DNA of 64,000 nt, taken from Hanleya hanleyi. Lineage: Eukaryota; Mollusca; Polyplacophora; Lepidopleurida; Hanleyidae. The notes below the pieces were generated by a model that was not told the origin of the DNA, searched no databases, and was given only the letters and a program-made list of their open reading frames with translations. Both the position numbers and the translations under genes were made by a program. Positions 21,365 to 31,664 of the stretch are shown here, in pieces. Each line of letters begins with the position of its first letter. The stretch's first letter is position 1. The DNA is taken from NCBI GenBank assembly GCA_036873755.1, contig JAVTVY010039159.1:1-64000 (forward strand), in the 5' to 3' direction.

Positions 21365-21522
21365 TTATTGATTAGCACTCGACAATATTCTTTCCACGTA
21401 ACTGCCGACTTGTACATGGAGCTGTTCTTTGGTCTTGTTGTAAATTTCCCGTCCCAACTTCTGTGATGCCTCGCTGCCTTTCATCAGCGCTTTATAAACC
21501 GGCAATGTATACTTTTGTTTCC
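21365..21522 (-). CDS. RNPEP: RNPEP-like terminal exon d
   Basis: Begins with the last two bases of the split Gly codon, then KQKYTLPVYK to ERILSSANQ and the stop at 21365-21367. Acceptor AG is at 21523-21524. The stop overlaps an AATAAA hexamer. Confidence 0.87.
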
Positions 21523-24500
21523 CTGGAAATGCAAGCAAAACTAAGAGTGATAAGGGCAATAAATCTTCAGCATGATCATTTCTGGAATTTTCTGTACCAA
21601 TTCCAATTTCAGATCAGTTTCATCCATGGAAACATGATGAAACCACATTTTCAGTTTTGTGATTATACGCAGGCAAACTTTCACCGTTCAGTACCGTTCA
21701 GTTCTGTACCAATTGGTACCGTTCAGTTTCCTGTTGGTAACCTCCAGGTAACTTGTTGGTACTGCACGGAAAGTTCAGGATTGGTACCATGAAGTCCTGA
21801 CTGAACAGTACCGTGCAGTTACCAATCAGTCACCACTTGGTAGTATATGCCAGGTTCTTTCCAGTTACCTACCAGTAACTGATTGGTAACCAAGTCGTAG
21901 CCACAACGATCTCAACTTTGCAGTACCATGCAGTTCTGACTTGAAGGCCACTGATCAGTTACTGGTTGGTGACCAATAGATTATACCATAAATGAAATGT
22001 GTGATTGGTGACCGGTTGGTACTGTTCAGTTACTGATTGGTGACCAACTTGACAACTGAACAGTACAACGAGGGGACCTTTCCTACCAGTACCTACCAGT
22101 ACCAAGAGGTACTGGCAGGTAAGCAGAAATTGGTTGGTAGCCGTTCAGTAACTGAGCTGTAACCAAGCTGTAACTGAGCTGGTACTGAAATGTTACTGCA
22201 TTGTTACCAACAGGTACCAAGTGTGGAAAATTGGGATGGTAACATAGCAGTAACTGATTGGTAACTGCATGGTAGCCAATCAGTAGAAAATTCATAGGAT
22301 CCAATGGGTGACCAATCAGTACCCGGTTGGTTACCGGTAGGTACTGATCAGTTGAAGACTGAACGGTACCGCAAGGGGACCTTTCCTACCAGTACCAATC
22401 AGTTCCCCACCAACCAGTAGCTAACCAGTTACTGAGTGGTATTGGTTGGTGACGGAATGCCTGTGTATATACGGTAATAGCTCTAGTAATTCAATCACAG
22501 GAAGAGAAATTTCTCTAAAATCTTTGGGTGTTCAAATTTTATTAGAACAAGAAGTTGACAAAATGGTCCAAAATCATGCAGATAATCCATTATTTTTATT
22601 TCAATGATTTTATAGATTTATCAAATTTTCCTTCGAATTAGGCTCTCATTTGCAAATTGTCCGGTAATGAGTCAGTCAGTGAGTCAGTCCATCCGAATCC
22701 TTTCTCCAGCAAAATAAGGAGAACCGTTGATATTATATAGAACCTTGATTTTTGGCATGAATATGCATTAGTGGACTGTTACCTTTCTTATGAAAATTTG
22801 ACCTGCTTAGGTGACCTATACACCTCGAAATTGGCAAAAACATGTCCTAATGCCTCCTAAGACCATGGAAATGCATTTAATTAGGTCAATGTCAATGTGA
22901 CCTGACCTAATTGGGTCAAGGTCAATGTGACCTACTTTCTGACTCAATTTCTTACCTAATTAGGTGACCTAGAAACCTCGAGATTGGCAAATCCATGTCT
23001 GAGGTCAAGGTACACACTTAAATCACATCAAACCCTACTTTGTAGGTCCTGTGACGTTAGTCACACTGCCATGTTATAGAATGATCGAAAAAATTAGAAC
23101 ACTTGACTGAAAATTGGGGGTTATTGAATTTTGATAGGGAGACTGAATTATTGGAGAGATTATCAGAGAATCATTTCAGACAATCATTCACAGAATTCTG
23201 TTCATGTGCTTTTTCTATCACAGGATAAATATGGAGCTAGAATTTTGTGATCATCGTGTCATTATTTCTCAAGATATTAAACAAAGAAGAAATAGAACTA
23301 CTGGATATTCGAGTGCAAAAAAAAATGCTGTTCATTTCAGTTCCAGGATAAACCCATAACTATAAAATAAACATCACTCATGTTGGACACTTACCTTGGC
23401 TTTCCAGGAATCTGCTAACTTTTCCAAATTCCACCTCGTGGTCATTCTTAACAACGATCTGTGTCCATCGTAGCAGGATCTGAAATTGATTGTAAAACTA
23501 TATGCCGATTGTCAATGGTGACAGCATCTGTGAATCAGGAAAATGAAAATCAGATTAAAACTATTCTCACAATGTCAGAATTTGTAACCTCCTAAACGAG
23601 CACTGCTGATTGGTCGAGAGCCATATGCATGCACACATTGGTGCACCATGATTTAACCACAATGCTGTCAGAGGATATATCTGACAGTAGGATCAGTAAT
23701 ACTATACAATGTGATGCCATGAGAATGATCAAAACCAGATCTATGAAAAGCACTCCCCATCTTTACTCGTCGCACTCATGTAGATCTCGAATCAACACCC
23801 GAATTTTTATGTTCTGATTAATGACCAATCACAGAGCTTCTCCACGAATTACATGTAGGAATTTTAAACAAAATCTAAAAATTTTAACTTTCAGATTTCT
23901 AGAAGTTCTGAAGCTGAAATTTCAAATTTTGGAATTTTAATTTTTTAAATTTTGAATGTAACATTCATCTTTCACACAATGGATGGTTTTGGCAATATTA
24001 CCTTGCTTCCTTATGAAATTCAACTACAACTGGAAGTACAGTTGAGAGTACAAATATAGATCCCCATCTTCAAAAAGCAGGATTCAAATCTGGGTTAATG
24101 ACATTTCACCCTGGGCATAAGCATTGAAGAGATTGAAATGAAAGAGAAATATATCCTGAACCGACGTTTGAAACCTGAATTATTAATTTCAAAAATTTTA
24201 AATGTTGCAATTCAAAAATTTGAAAAAAAGAATAATGTTTTCATAGGCGTGCTCAATGGTTATTTTATGCATGGTTAGTGTGAGAAAGTTTATATTTTAG
24301 AGCAAGGGCGAACCTTTCTTCCCTTTGTTGCAACCACTCATCCACTGACATTGGCACAATGCTCCAGTCTCGGTTGGCATCGTGCCGATATCAGTGGACA
24401 AGTTTATGTGGTCTCTCAAACTAAGAGTTATTTTGTCAGCTGAACCAGGATCTGTGAAACATACTTGGATTTAGGTCTATTTGTGTCACTTTGTTAATCA

Positions 24501-27500
24501 ATTTCACGATGAAAACAGCAGTTAAACTTGAGAAAGAAATTCCATCTTGTAATTTATTTGTATGTTTATTCGATTGTATGAAGCAGACGACCAGTTCCTC
24601 TCTCGCCTTGTAAATATAATCTCCCCAATGAACACCTGCACATGTACATTTCACACAACCATGCTAAAACACTCAATAATTTCATGGTTAGCAAGTTGTT
24701 ATAGACACAATAGTTATAAAATTTGAATTTTAGAACTGTTTCAGAGTCTAAAACTTTTAGATTTTCGAGTAAATATCAAAAAGTTTAGATTTTACTTCAA
24801 AATAAAAAAAGTTAAATTCAGTTGAATTATTTGAAGGTGAAATGCAAAGGTTTTCATATTTTCCTATTTATACTCTTCGCGGGCAAGTTAATGATGGAAA
24901 TATCGACCCATATACTTCGTTTGGTTTTATTTGGAGTATTTTGTCTCTTGGTAGGATGACGTTTTGCAAATCTGAATTCAGCTGTGCTAGGGGTACAAAC
25001 TTTTGAAAAGATTAAACCGAATTAAACAATGTGAAGTAGATACTGGTATTTCTATCATTATTCAATCTATATAAAATGTGAAAAGGGGAATCTAAAACCT
25101 TTGCGTTTCACCTTTAAACATTACATGGATTCCACAAGCTGTGGACTCGTCCCACTTCTGTACATTTCACTAACACCTGACATTTTCTCATCTAGCTGTT
25201 ACTGGACCAACTCACTGTTGTACAGGAGGGACATTATAGTCAACTTGTAATCACAAATACGTAAAATCATTCACTGCCATGATACAGTGGCGATAAACCA
25301 GGAGTCAACGCTTTTGACCCCTCGGGCCTACACTCGTCCTATTCCATTGTGCGTGGTATATCTGAGCAGCATACAATTATCTATTTTTTAATTACGTTAT
25401 TCCCTCTAATAATTCAATCGCCTATCAAAATTAAATCATCCGCAAGTTTGGGGACAAAATTAAATCAGCTGTTCTATTCTAATAAATTTGTTCACCCTCT
25501 AAAATCACCGAAATGACGAAGAAATAATGGATTAATCTGTATAAATTCGGACCATTTCCTCAACTTCCTGTTCTAATAAAGATGATCACTGCCAGATTTT
25601 ATGGGAAAAAACTCACTTCCTGTGATTGAATTATTAGAGGGGTTACCGTGGAAACATTTTCTGTAATTATTTCCATTCTCTGTCCTCTGATGATTCTAAA
25701 TTACCTCTGCATTTTCACTATTGACTATAGATGGATACGCAGAAGCAAACCTTCCCAGCATGCCCTCCGGTAGTCGTGGCTGCTCCAACAATTTGTCAAG
25801 GAAATGAAGTACCTGGTAGGTCTTCCACAAGCTCACATCCCCTGAAGGTTTCTGAAAATAATACCACACAAGATTCATTTTAATAATTAAGATCTGTCTT
25901 AATTTTAATTAATTTTGATTTTTTTTCCTTTTTTTCATTTGAAAATAATTCAGATTAATTTCACAATAATTCAGAATAATTCCAATTTATTGTCAATGAA
26001 ATCAAATAATATTTTGAATCAATCTCTGCAAACCCTTACAGGCTCCACATGACCCTAAGATCAGCTTTTTAATGAAAGGGGATGTCAGTGCCCCCCCACC
26101 CCTTCCAATAACATATTCTAATCACCATACCCACCTGCTTCCTACATCTAAAACACCGAAAGAAACGAAAGCTGCATGAGCACTGTACTTGAAATATGCA
26201 AGGTAACAATGGCTGACAGCCATGTGGAGGTAGGAAAACAATTGCATTTGTTTTGTTTTTTGTTGTTCTTTTTATGTTTTCTTTAAATTGCTTCAAACCA
26301 GTTTATTCCATACCAAATAATTTAAAGCCACTGTCACTTGATTGGTTTAGCATGACCAGCCCTCATCTACATTTTGAGGACAAACACAGGATGGAAGCAA
26401 TCAGAGATTGCTCAATTGTATGCCCCCCTTCCACTTTAATCCGACACTGCCCTGCCATTGTTCTGTTCTTTATTGGTTGGTGGAGGCCTAATTTGGATAA
26501 TTATAAAAATTCTGTTTGAGTCACTTGTTTTGCCATGCCTCCTATAATACATATTCCAAGTATCGACCAACAAGTGATAATATGATGCTTCGATGCAAGA
26601 TGGTCGCCAGGGCTTCTGCCAAATCCGAAAATGTGACCTGGTTATGACACCTACATTCCTTGGGAGTATATTGTGATGAAATCATGAACCGATCAGTGAA
26701 CTTTGAATTTTGCACCCAATTCACTGTTTTGGGGGCAATTTCCTACTTCAGGACCTATGTTGTCTGCTTTGGAATGTAGAACAGCATATAATATAGCCAT
26801 TTTCCTGGTTTAAATCGGTTATGGACTGAGATCCAGCCTGGACAAAAAAATATATCCCATTCACTTGGGTTTAAACAAAGGGCCATAACTCTTGAAAATA
26901 TAACCGAAAACAGAAAAACTTCACGCTGCACACCTATGGATCACTGACCACATATCATGCAAATTTCATACTTGTCCATACAATATTAACCGAGATCCAG
27001 CCCTACAAATTCCAATTCACAAAGATTTGAAGAAAAAAGAGCCATAACTCTTGAAAACATACGCGAAATGTGGAGAAACTTCACGCTGCACAACTACAGG
27101 GCACTGACCACATATCCTGCAAATTTCATAATTGTCCATACAATATTAACCGAGATCCAGCCTGGACAAGTTGCAATTCACAAAGATTCGAAGAAAAAAG
27201 GGCCATAACTCGGGAAAATAAATGCGAAACGCGGAGAAACTTCACGCTGCACAACTACAGGGCACTGACCACATATCCTGCAAATTTCATAATTGTCCAT
27301 ACAATATTAACCAAGATCCAGCCCAGACAAGTCCCATTCACAGAGATTTCAGAAAAAGGGCCATAACTCCATAAAATTTTACCGGAACTCGGAAAAAACT
27401 CTACGCTGCACAACTACAAGCCACTGGCCACATTCCATGTAAGTTTCAATCCTGTCCATCAAATATTAACCGAGATATTGCCCGGACAAGAAATTCGGAC

Positions 27501-28659
27501 GGACAGACGGACAGACAGACAGACGGACGGACAAAGCGATCGCTATCCATGAGGGATTTACATTTTCATGAGTAAAACTTACTAATTTTCTTCATACAGG
27601 TATTTGTATACAATTGGATTGCAATTTAATAATTAATAATAAATAATTATAGCATCTAGCATATGTATTAAAATAATCAAGGTCATGCTAAACAATCAAT
27701 CGAATGACAATGGCCTTATCCAATTTACTGTGCAGTTGATTTTTTGATGTCTCACTGTGATGCCAGCAGAGCATTTTAAAACATCTCAAGTCACTATATT
27801 CTTAATTCCACCATGCACACACTGCAGGATTAAACATGTTCAGGAAGTCTCATTTTGAAAGGGAGGTCTGATTTTGAAAGAGGAAGTCTCATTTTAAAGG
27901 AGAAAATCTAATCTTGAAAGAGGAAATCTAATTCTGAAAGAGGTAATCTTTGAAAGAGGATCTCATCTTGAAAGAGGACGTCTTTGAAGGAAGAAGTCTC
28001 ATTTTGAAAGAGGAAGTCTCATTTTGAAAGAAGACCTCCAAAAGGTCTGAAGACTCCAACTTCATATTTTCTTCAACATTTTCTGAAACAGGCCAAGAAG
28101 GGTTAAACCACAGACAGACAGACAGACCAGAATTTACATATGGTGGTACATGTATTCCAAGAATTACTAGAACAGTATGCACGCACCTTGTAGATTGATG
28201 TACTCCATTATTACACTATGATTTAAGCCACAGTTTTTGGTCTTGATAAGGGCTGTTCCATTTAAAAAGGTATGGGAGGGGACGAAGGCACTAAATCTAT
28301 TATGGGTCATGGAAGGAAATTCCCTTCAATCCATATTACAACATTGGGAAGGCCAATAAAATTTCTATGGGTGGTGAGGTATAATTCAAAGCTGCCTTCC
28401 GCCCCTCCCATACTTTTTTAAATCCAACAGCCCTAAGGGGGAGGGGTAAATGTATGTCTCTTGACTGAATATTGATAATCAGAGTTTCGTGGTGAATATA
28501 TATCCAGCACAGAGCACAGAATCTAAATTTACCTGGTCTTTTAACCACTGGTTTGCCAGCTGTTCAACTGGGTCGGTTAACTCTTTTCCTGCAGACAAAT
28601 CAGGGACATATGGAGGCCAGCCAGGCTTGTTCAACCACTGCTCAAACTCAAATCCTTCC
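21365..28659 (-). CDS. RNPEP: aminopeptidase B-like gene, last four exons (partial)
   Basis: C-terminal 171 codons of an M1-family metallopeptidase of the aminopeptidase B/RNPEP type, in the helical domain shared with leukotriene A4 hydrolase. Exons on the minus strand: 28533-28659, 25705-25851, 23395-23479 and 21365-21522, each with AG/GT borders and compatible phases (1-0-0-1). Recognisable stretches are GFEFEQWLNKPGWPPYVPDL, TYQVLHFLDKLLEQPRLPEG, ILLRWTQIVVKNDHEVEFGK and GKQKYTLPVYKALMKGSEAS. The zinc-binding HExxH part is missing. The 5' exons are not found between 28660 and the Polinton, nor to its right. RNPEPL1 is the alternative paralogue. No disabling change is seen in these exons. 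Confidence 0.85.
21670..22460. repeat. dense mosaic of GGTACC/CAGTTACTG-type short repeats
   Basis: Almost 800 bases in intron c-d built from short direct and inverted words such as ACCGTTCAGT, ACTGATTGGTRACC, TACCAGTACC and AACTGAACAGTACC. Words occur on both strands every 10-25 bases, so the segment can fold back on itself at many points. It is not a clean tandem array. Confidence 0.6.
22487..22760 (-). repeat. dispersed repeats (family with copies at 25515, 29345 and 58420)
   Basis: 22487-22600 reads, on the minus strand, as the same sequence as 25515-25640 and 29345-29480 (ends in CTGTGATTGAATTATTAGA). 22640-22760 carries TCCGGTAATGAGTCAGTCAG and AAGGAGAACCGTTGA, found inverted at 58420-58560. 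Both are interspersed repeats. Confidence 0.6.
22761..23394. other. aminopeptidase intron sequence
   Basis: Non-coding. It contains several GGTCAAGGTCAATGTGACCT-like words (22820-23000) in direct and inverted orientation, again built on the AGGTCA half site. No gene. Confidence 0.4.
23395..23479 (-). CDS. RNPEP: RNPEP-like exon c
   Basis: 85 bases: 28 codons from ILLRWTQIVV to SRFLESQ plus the first base of a Gly codon. Acceptor AG is at 23480-23481, donor GTAAG at 23394-23390. Confidence 0.87.
23480..25704. other. aminopeptidase intron sequence
   Basis: AT-rich intron. The only recognised element is the dispersed repeat copy at 25515-25640. No coding signal on either strand that I can support. 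Confidence 0.5.
25515..25640 (+). repeat. dispersed repeat copy
   Basis: Shares ACGAAGAAATAA, CTTCCTGTTCTAATAAA, CCAGATTTTATnG and CTTCCTGTGATTGAATTATT with 29345-29480, and inverted with 22487-22600. Confidence 0.6.
25705..25851 (-). CDS. RNPEP: RNPEP-like exon b
   Basis: 147 bases, 49 whole codons, from KPSGDVSLWKTYQ to SIVNSENAE. Acceptor AG is at 25852-25853 after a T-rich tract, donor GTAA at 25704-25701. Confidence 0.87.
25852..26855. other. aminopeptidase intron, no gene seen
   Basis: AT-rich at its start, otherwise unremarkable. Small open frames have no recognisable content. Confidence 0.4.
26860..27535 (+). repeat. tandem repeat, four units of about 160 bp, ending in GGAC/GACA microsatellite
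   Basis: Units start with GGGCCATAACTC (about 26880, 27040, 27200 and 27360) and contain AACTTCACGCTGCACA, TGACCACATATC and CAATATTAACCGAGATCCAG. The last unit runs into GGACGGACAGACGGACAGAC repeats (27497-27535) and AAAGCGATCGCTATCC. This pattern is a familiar interspersed repeat of mollusc introns. Confidence 0.7.
27840..28065 (+). repeat. minisatellite of TTTGAAAGAGGAAGTCTCAT-type units
   Basis: Around ten imperfect copies of an 18-27 base unit. Purine-rich on the plus strand. Confidence 0.7.
28250..28433. mobile_element. Harbinger-like MITE with TAA target duplication
   Basis: 184 bp, bounded by inverted repeats of about 35 bp starting GGGCTGTT (left arm CCATTTAAAAAGGTATGGGA; right arm, read inverted, GGATTTAAAAAAGTATGGGA). 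Flanks are TAA on both sides (28247-28249 and 28434-28436), the 3-base TWA target of PIF/Harbinger transposons. There is no coding capacity, so it needs a transposase from elsewhere. Confidence 0.75.
28533..28659 (-). CDS. RNPEP: RNPEP-like exon a (first visible)
   Basis: 127 bases, entering with one base of a split codon, then 42 codons from EGFEFEQW to NQWLKDQ. Acceptor AG is at 28660-28661 and donor GT at 28531-28532. It needs two bases from a preceding exon that is not in the window. Confidence 0.85.
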
Positions 28660-28686
28660 CTGAATATTAAGCATATAGTATGTATG

Positions 28687-28767
28687 AAGAAATGATATTT
28701 GGTATGGCGTATAGCCCACCACTGATGGCATATGTCGGGCTATACGCCATATCAAATATCATTTCTT
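28687..28767. repeat. near-perfect hairpin, 31-base arms
   Basis: Arm 28687-28717 pairs with 28737-28767 with one mismatch and a 19-base loop. The right arm is the start of the 240-bp unit array that follows, so the left arm is an inverted extra copy of that unit's edge. Confidence 0.75.
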
Positions 28768-29340
28768 CTTTATAAAGCTAGTTGCACATATTGCAACACC
28801 GAGAGAGAAGGTTGGTCATCACAGGGACAATCCACGGGTGTAATACCCATGGGCCATCATTGCTCAGTCGATAGGGCATCGGCACGATAAACCAAGGTCG
28901 TGGGTTCTAATCCCACTGATGACCAATTTATTCTCTCTCTCTCAAATATCATTTCATATGTATATATGCTCAGTGGCGGGCTAAACACCATACCAAATAT
29001 CATTTCTTCATTATAAAGCCAGTTGCGAATATTGCAACTCTGAGAGAGAAGGTTGGTCATCACAGGGACAATCCACGGGTGTAATACCCATGGGCCATTA
29101 TTGCTCAGTTGGTATGGCTTTGGCGCGATAAGCTGGGGTCGTGGGTTCGTCATGCCAATTTATTCTTTCTCTCTCAAATATAATGTCATATTTATATATA
29201 CATTGTACTTAGTGGCGGGCTATATGCCATACCAAATATCATTTCTTCATTATAAAGCCAGCTGTGCATATTGCAACACCGAGAGAGAAGGTTGGTCATC
29301 ACAGGGACAATCCACGGGTGTAATACCTATGGGCCATCAC
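28737..29340 (+). repeat. tandem array of a 240-bp unit with tRNA-like SINE head
   Basis: Unit starts at 28737, 28978 and 29217 (spacing 241 and 239). Each reads GGGCTAnACnCCATAnCAAA, then GCCAGTTGCnnATATTGCAA, then GAGAGAGAAGGTTGGTCATC. Copies 1 and 2 continue into a tRNA-like segment (28850-28925, 29090-29155) with a box-A-like TTGCTCAGTCGATAGGGCAT and a box-B-like GGGTTCTAATCCC. Copy 3 is cut at about 29340. Confidence 0.65.
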
Positions 29341-29344
29341 TGAC

Positions 29345-29480
29345 GACGAAATAACGAAGAAATAACGAATTATCTGCATGATTTTGAATCATTTTGTCAC
29401 CTTCCTGTTCTAATAAATTTGATCACCTCCAGATTTTATAGCGCAAATTTTCGCTTCCTGTGATTGAATTATTAGATTGA
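29345..29480 (+). repeat. dispersed repeat copy
   Basis: Third copy of the family at 25515-25640, directly after the SINE-like array. Confidence 0.6.
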
Positions 29481-29694
29481 ACAGTCAATACTGCATGGTT
29501 ACCATGGTTATGCTTGTATTTCAGAAATATTTTTCGAGTGAAAGATGAAAGGATTACTCTAAGCTAGGTTATCCTTAACTTTCATGAGTAAGTTTATTAC
29601 GTTTATAATTTATTTTTTCTTACATATAATCTCCACTTTGCATTTCCTGAGTATTTGTTTTGCCAAGGAACTATTTTTTATCGCCTCAACCCCC

Positions 29695-30365
29695 AGTAGA
29701 TTATCCCCTTAATGGTGTAGTAATTATCGATTTTTTGATTACAGCGTAAATCAATATATTGATTAATGATAAGATCTTACGTCATTATTGATTGGGTTGT
29801 GCTGGCGTAATCTTGAGTCGGTATGTCTTAAGACGTTGCACGAACATCTTAAGACCTGGGATGGAACGTCTTAAGACATTGTGTGTATGTATTGGTATGG
29901 AATGGGCATCTCAAGACGTGGATGTGGGTCATCTTGAGAAGGGGAGTGTGCATATCAAGATGGGGATGAGGATGTTGCTGGAGGTGAGGGGTAAAGATGA
30001 GATGATCAAGACAGGATGAACATCTTGAGATGATAGTGTAAGACGTGTAAAGATCTTGAGGACCCGGATGTAAAGAAGATCGATCAAGGTAGGTAAATGG
30101 TTTATTATATTAGTGTATGGGGGAGTGACAGCTGTGTCTTCTATTGTCCTTCGGATCTATACGACGTCCTGGGGTAGGAGGTCGGATAGTGTAAAATCAA
30201 TCGGATAACCGCTGTGCGCTTTGTATTTCATCGGACGTCCCTCGGTGTGAGGACCGACAGCGTAATCGATCGAATAACCGCTGTGCGTTTTGTATTAATC
30301 GCTTCCCGTGGTGCAAGGACGGATATCATAGAATTTGTACAGGGTAACAGCCATGTACAGTCTGG
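29695..30365 (+). repeat. Polinton left terminal inverted repeat
   Basis: Starts AGTAGATTATCCCC and matches the reverse complement of 46735-47408 with scattered differences. The middle is a run of palindromic words such as GTCTTAAGACGT and CATCTTGAGATG (29820-30060). Inner shared blocks include ATAACCGCTGTGCG (twice per repeat) and GTGACAGCTGTGTCTTCTAT. Confidence 0.9.
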
Positions 30366-30509
30366 AGCACTGTGTTCGCTTCAGTAATATCGTATCTCTC
30401 AGTATTTTTACAAGTACAACATGAAGAATAAAAAGGAAGAAGAAAAACAGATTTTTGTTTTGTTTTTTAATTTATTAATTATTTCATCTTAAGCTTTTTC
30501 CAAATTTTC

Positions 30510-31664
30510 TCACTTGTCGAAAAGTGCATGTTCACACAAACAGCAATGTCTCTCACATATGCTGAGCTGGTACGTCGACCCACCAGAGGGGCATAGGCAT
30601 TGATGACACACATGCCATCCACACACATCACAAATGTGACTGCCATCATTTTCATAACATCGATGGCATTGTATTTCCGGTTCTTCCATTGAAGATGTAT
30701 TGAATGAAAGTTGTCGTCTGACCGCCTCCAGTGAGAAGGTACACGGCTCTCTCACTGGAGTGGTCAAACCATCACATGGTGTATTATGATGACCGTGGCT
30801 CTCCGGAGTGGAAAACATGGTTGGCGAGAAAGGGGAGTCAACGAAAGAAAGAGATCTATCCTCTTCCCCCTCCTCAATGAATGTACTGGATAAGTCCATC
30901 GGTTCAAATTCAACCTGTGAATTGGAAAGAAAAAACTTAGATTAAATGTCAGATTGGAGTATAATTCTAAGAAAAACAACAGTGTTGTTACCCCCCCCCC
31001 CTTTTATATTCATGATTTGCAAAAAAAAGAAATTGTAGGAATTCATTATATAGTAATTAATGTAACTATTATAGAATTTTAGACCAGAAATATCTGTGAA
31101 GTTGGATGTTTTTTAAAAAAAATGAGGATGCTATGGAATAGAACTTACCATGCTTTCATTCATTCTGAAGAAATACTGCAGCCACATGCCATGCTCCAGT
31201 ATCAAATGATCGATCATATCGTCGATAATAGCGAAGAATGCCAAGCATTCATCGCAATTTTCGGCGATATGATCGACCGTCCAACGGCCACCATAACACG
31301 CTCCATCTACCTCAGACTGTTCATGCTGTTTAAAAAAACAAAAACATATATTTTAGTCATAATATTAATAAATGAACTGAATTGTATTACTAATCCATTT
31401 GTTAAACATTTTTGGTATAAATTGTATACTCATTCACATAATCATAGTGTCTCCTTGAACCTTCAGAATTAAAGAACAGTACTAAATATTCTAATATGAA
31501 TATACTTAACCAAATGAAAATGATAAAAAACTTACCATAGAGTCTTCTGAGTTGATGAAATAATCCATCCAAATGTCATGGATGTCCAGAAAATGTGTGG
31601 CCATTTGTACCAGAACGGTAAAATAAGCCAGACAGGCATGGCAGTTATCAAAGTTGAAAGGCAT
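30510..31664 (-). CDS. Polinton three-exon zinc-finger protein
   Basis: Exons 31536-31664, 31149-31325 and 30510-30914 (minus), all in phase 0 with AG/GT borders, give 236 residues with no stops. Exon 1 has Cys8-x2-Cys11-x3-Phe-x5-Met-x2-His24-x4-His29. Exon 2 has the same spacing at Cys24, Cys27, Phe31, Met37, His40 and His45. Both thus fit the C2H2 finger pattern, and both exons end in Ser-Met at the splice site. Exon 3 adds an acidic/Ser-rich stretch and a C-terminal cluster of about 12 Cys with His (CHRC...CDVCGWHVCHQC...), RING- or FYVE-like. It lies just inside the left repeat, transcribed outward. Role unknown. Regulation of element or host transcription is a guess. I do not know this as a described Polinton gene. 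Confidence 0.7.

Noticed and set aside
21364..21369. AATAAA overlapping the aminopeptidase stop codon as its poly(A) signal
   Set aside because: It would leave almost no 3' untranslated region. The hexamer arises from the Gln-stop codons by chance, and no cleavage context is visible.
28850..28925. A functional tRNA gene
   Set aside because: Box A and B are present, but the segment is repeated inside the 240-bp SINE-like unit and does not fold as a full cloverleaf by eye.
29792..30019. Open frame in the Polinton left terminal repeat (mirrored at 47066-47311)
   Set aside because: The two frames are simply the inverted repeat read twice, with low-complexity palindromic words and no domain.
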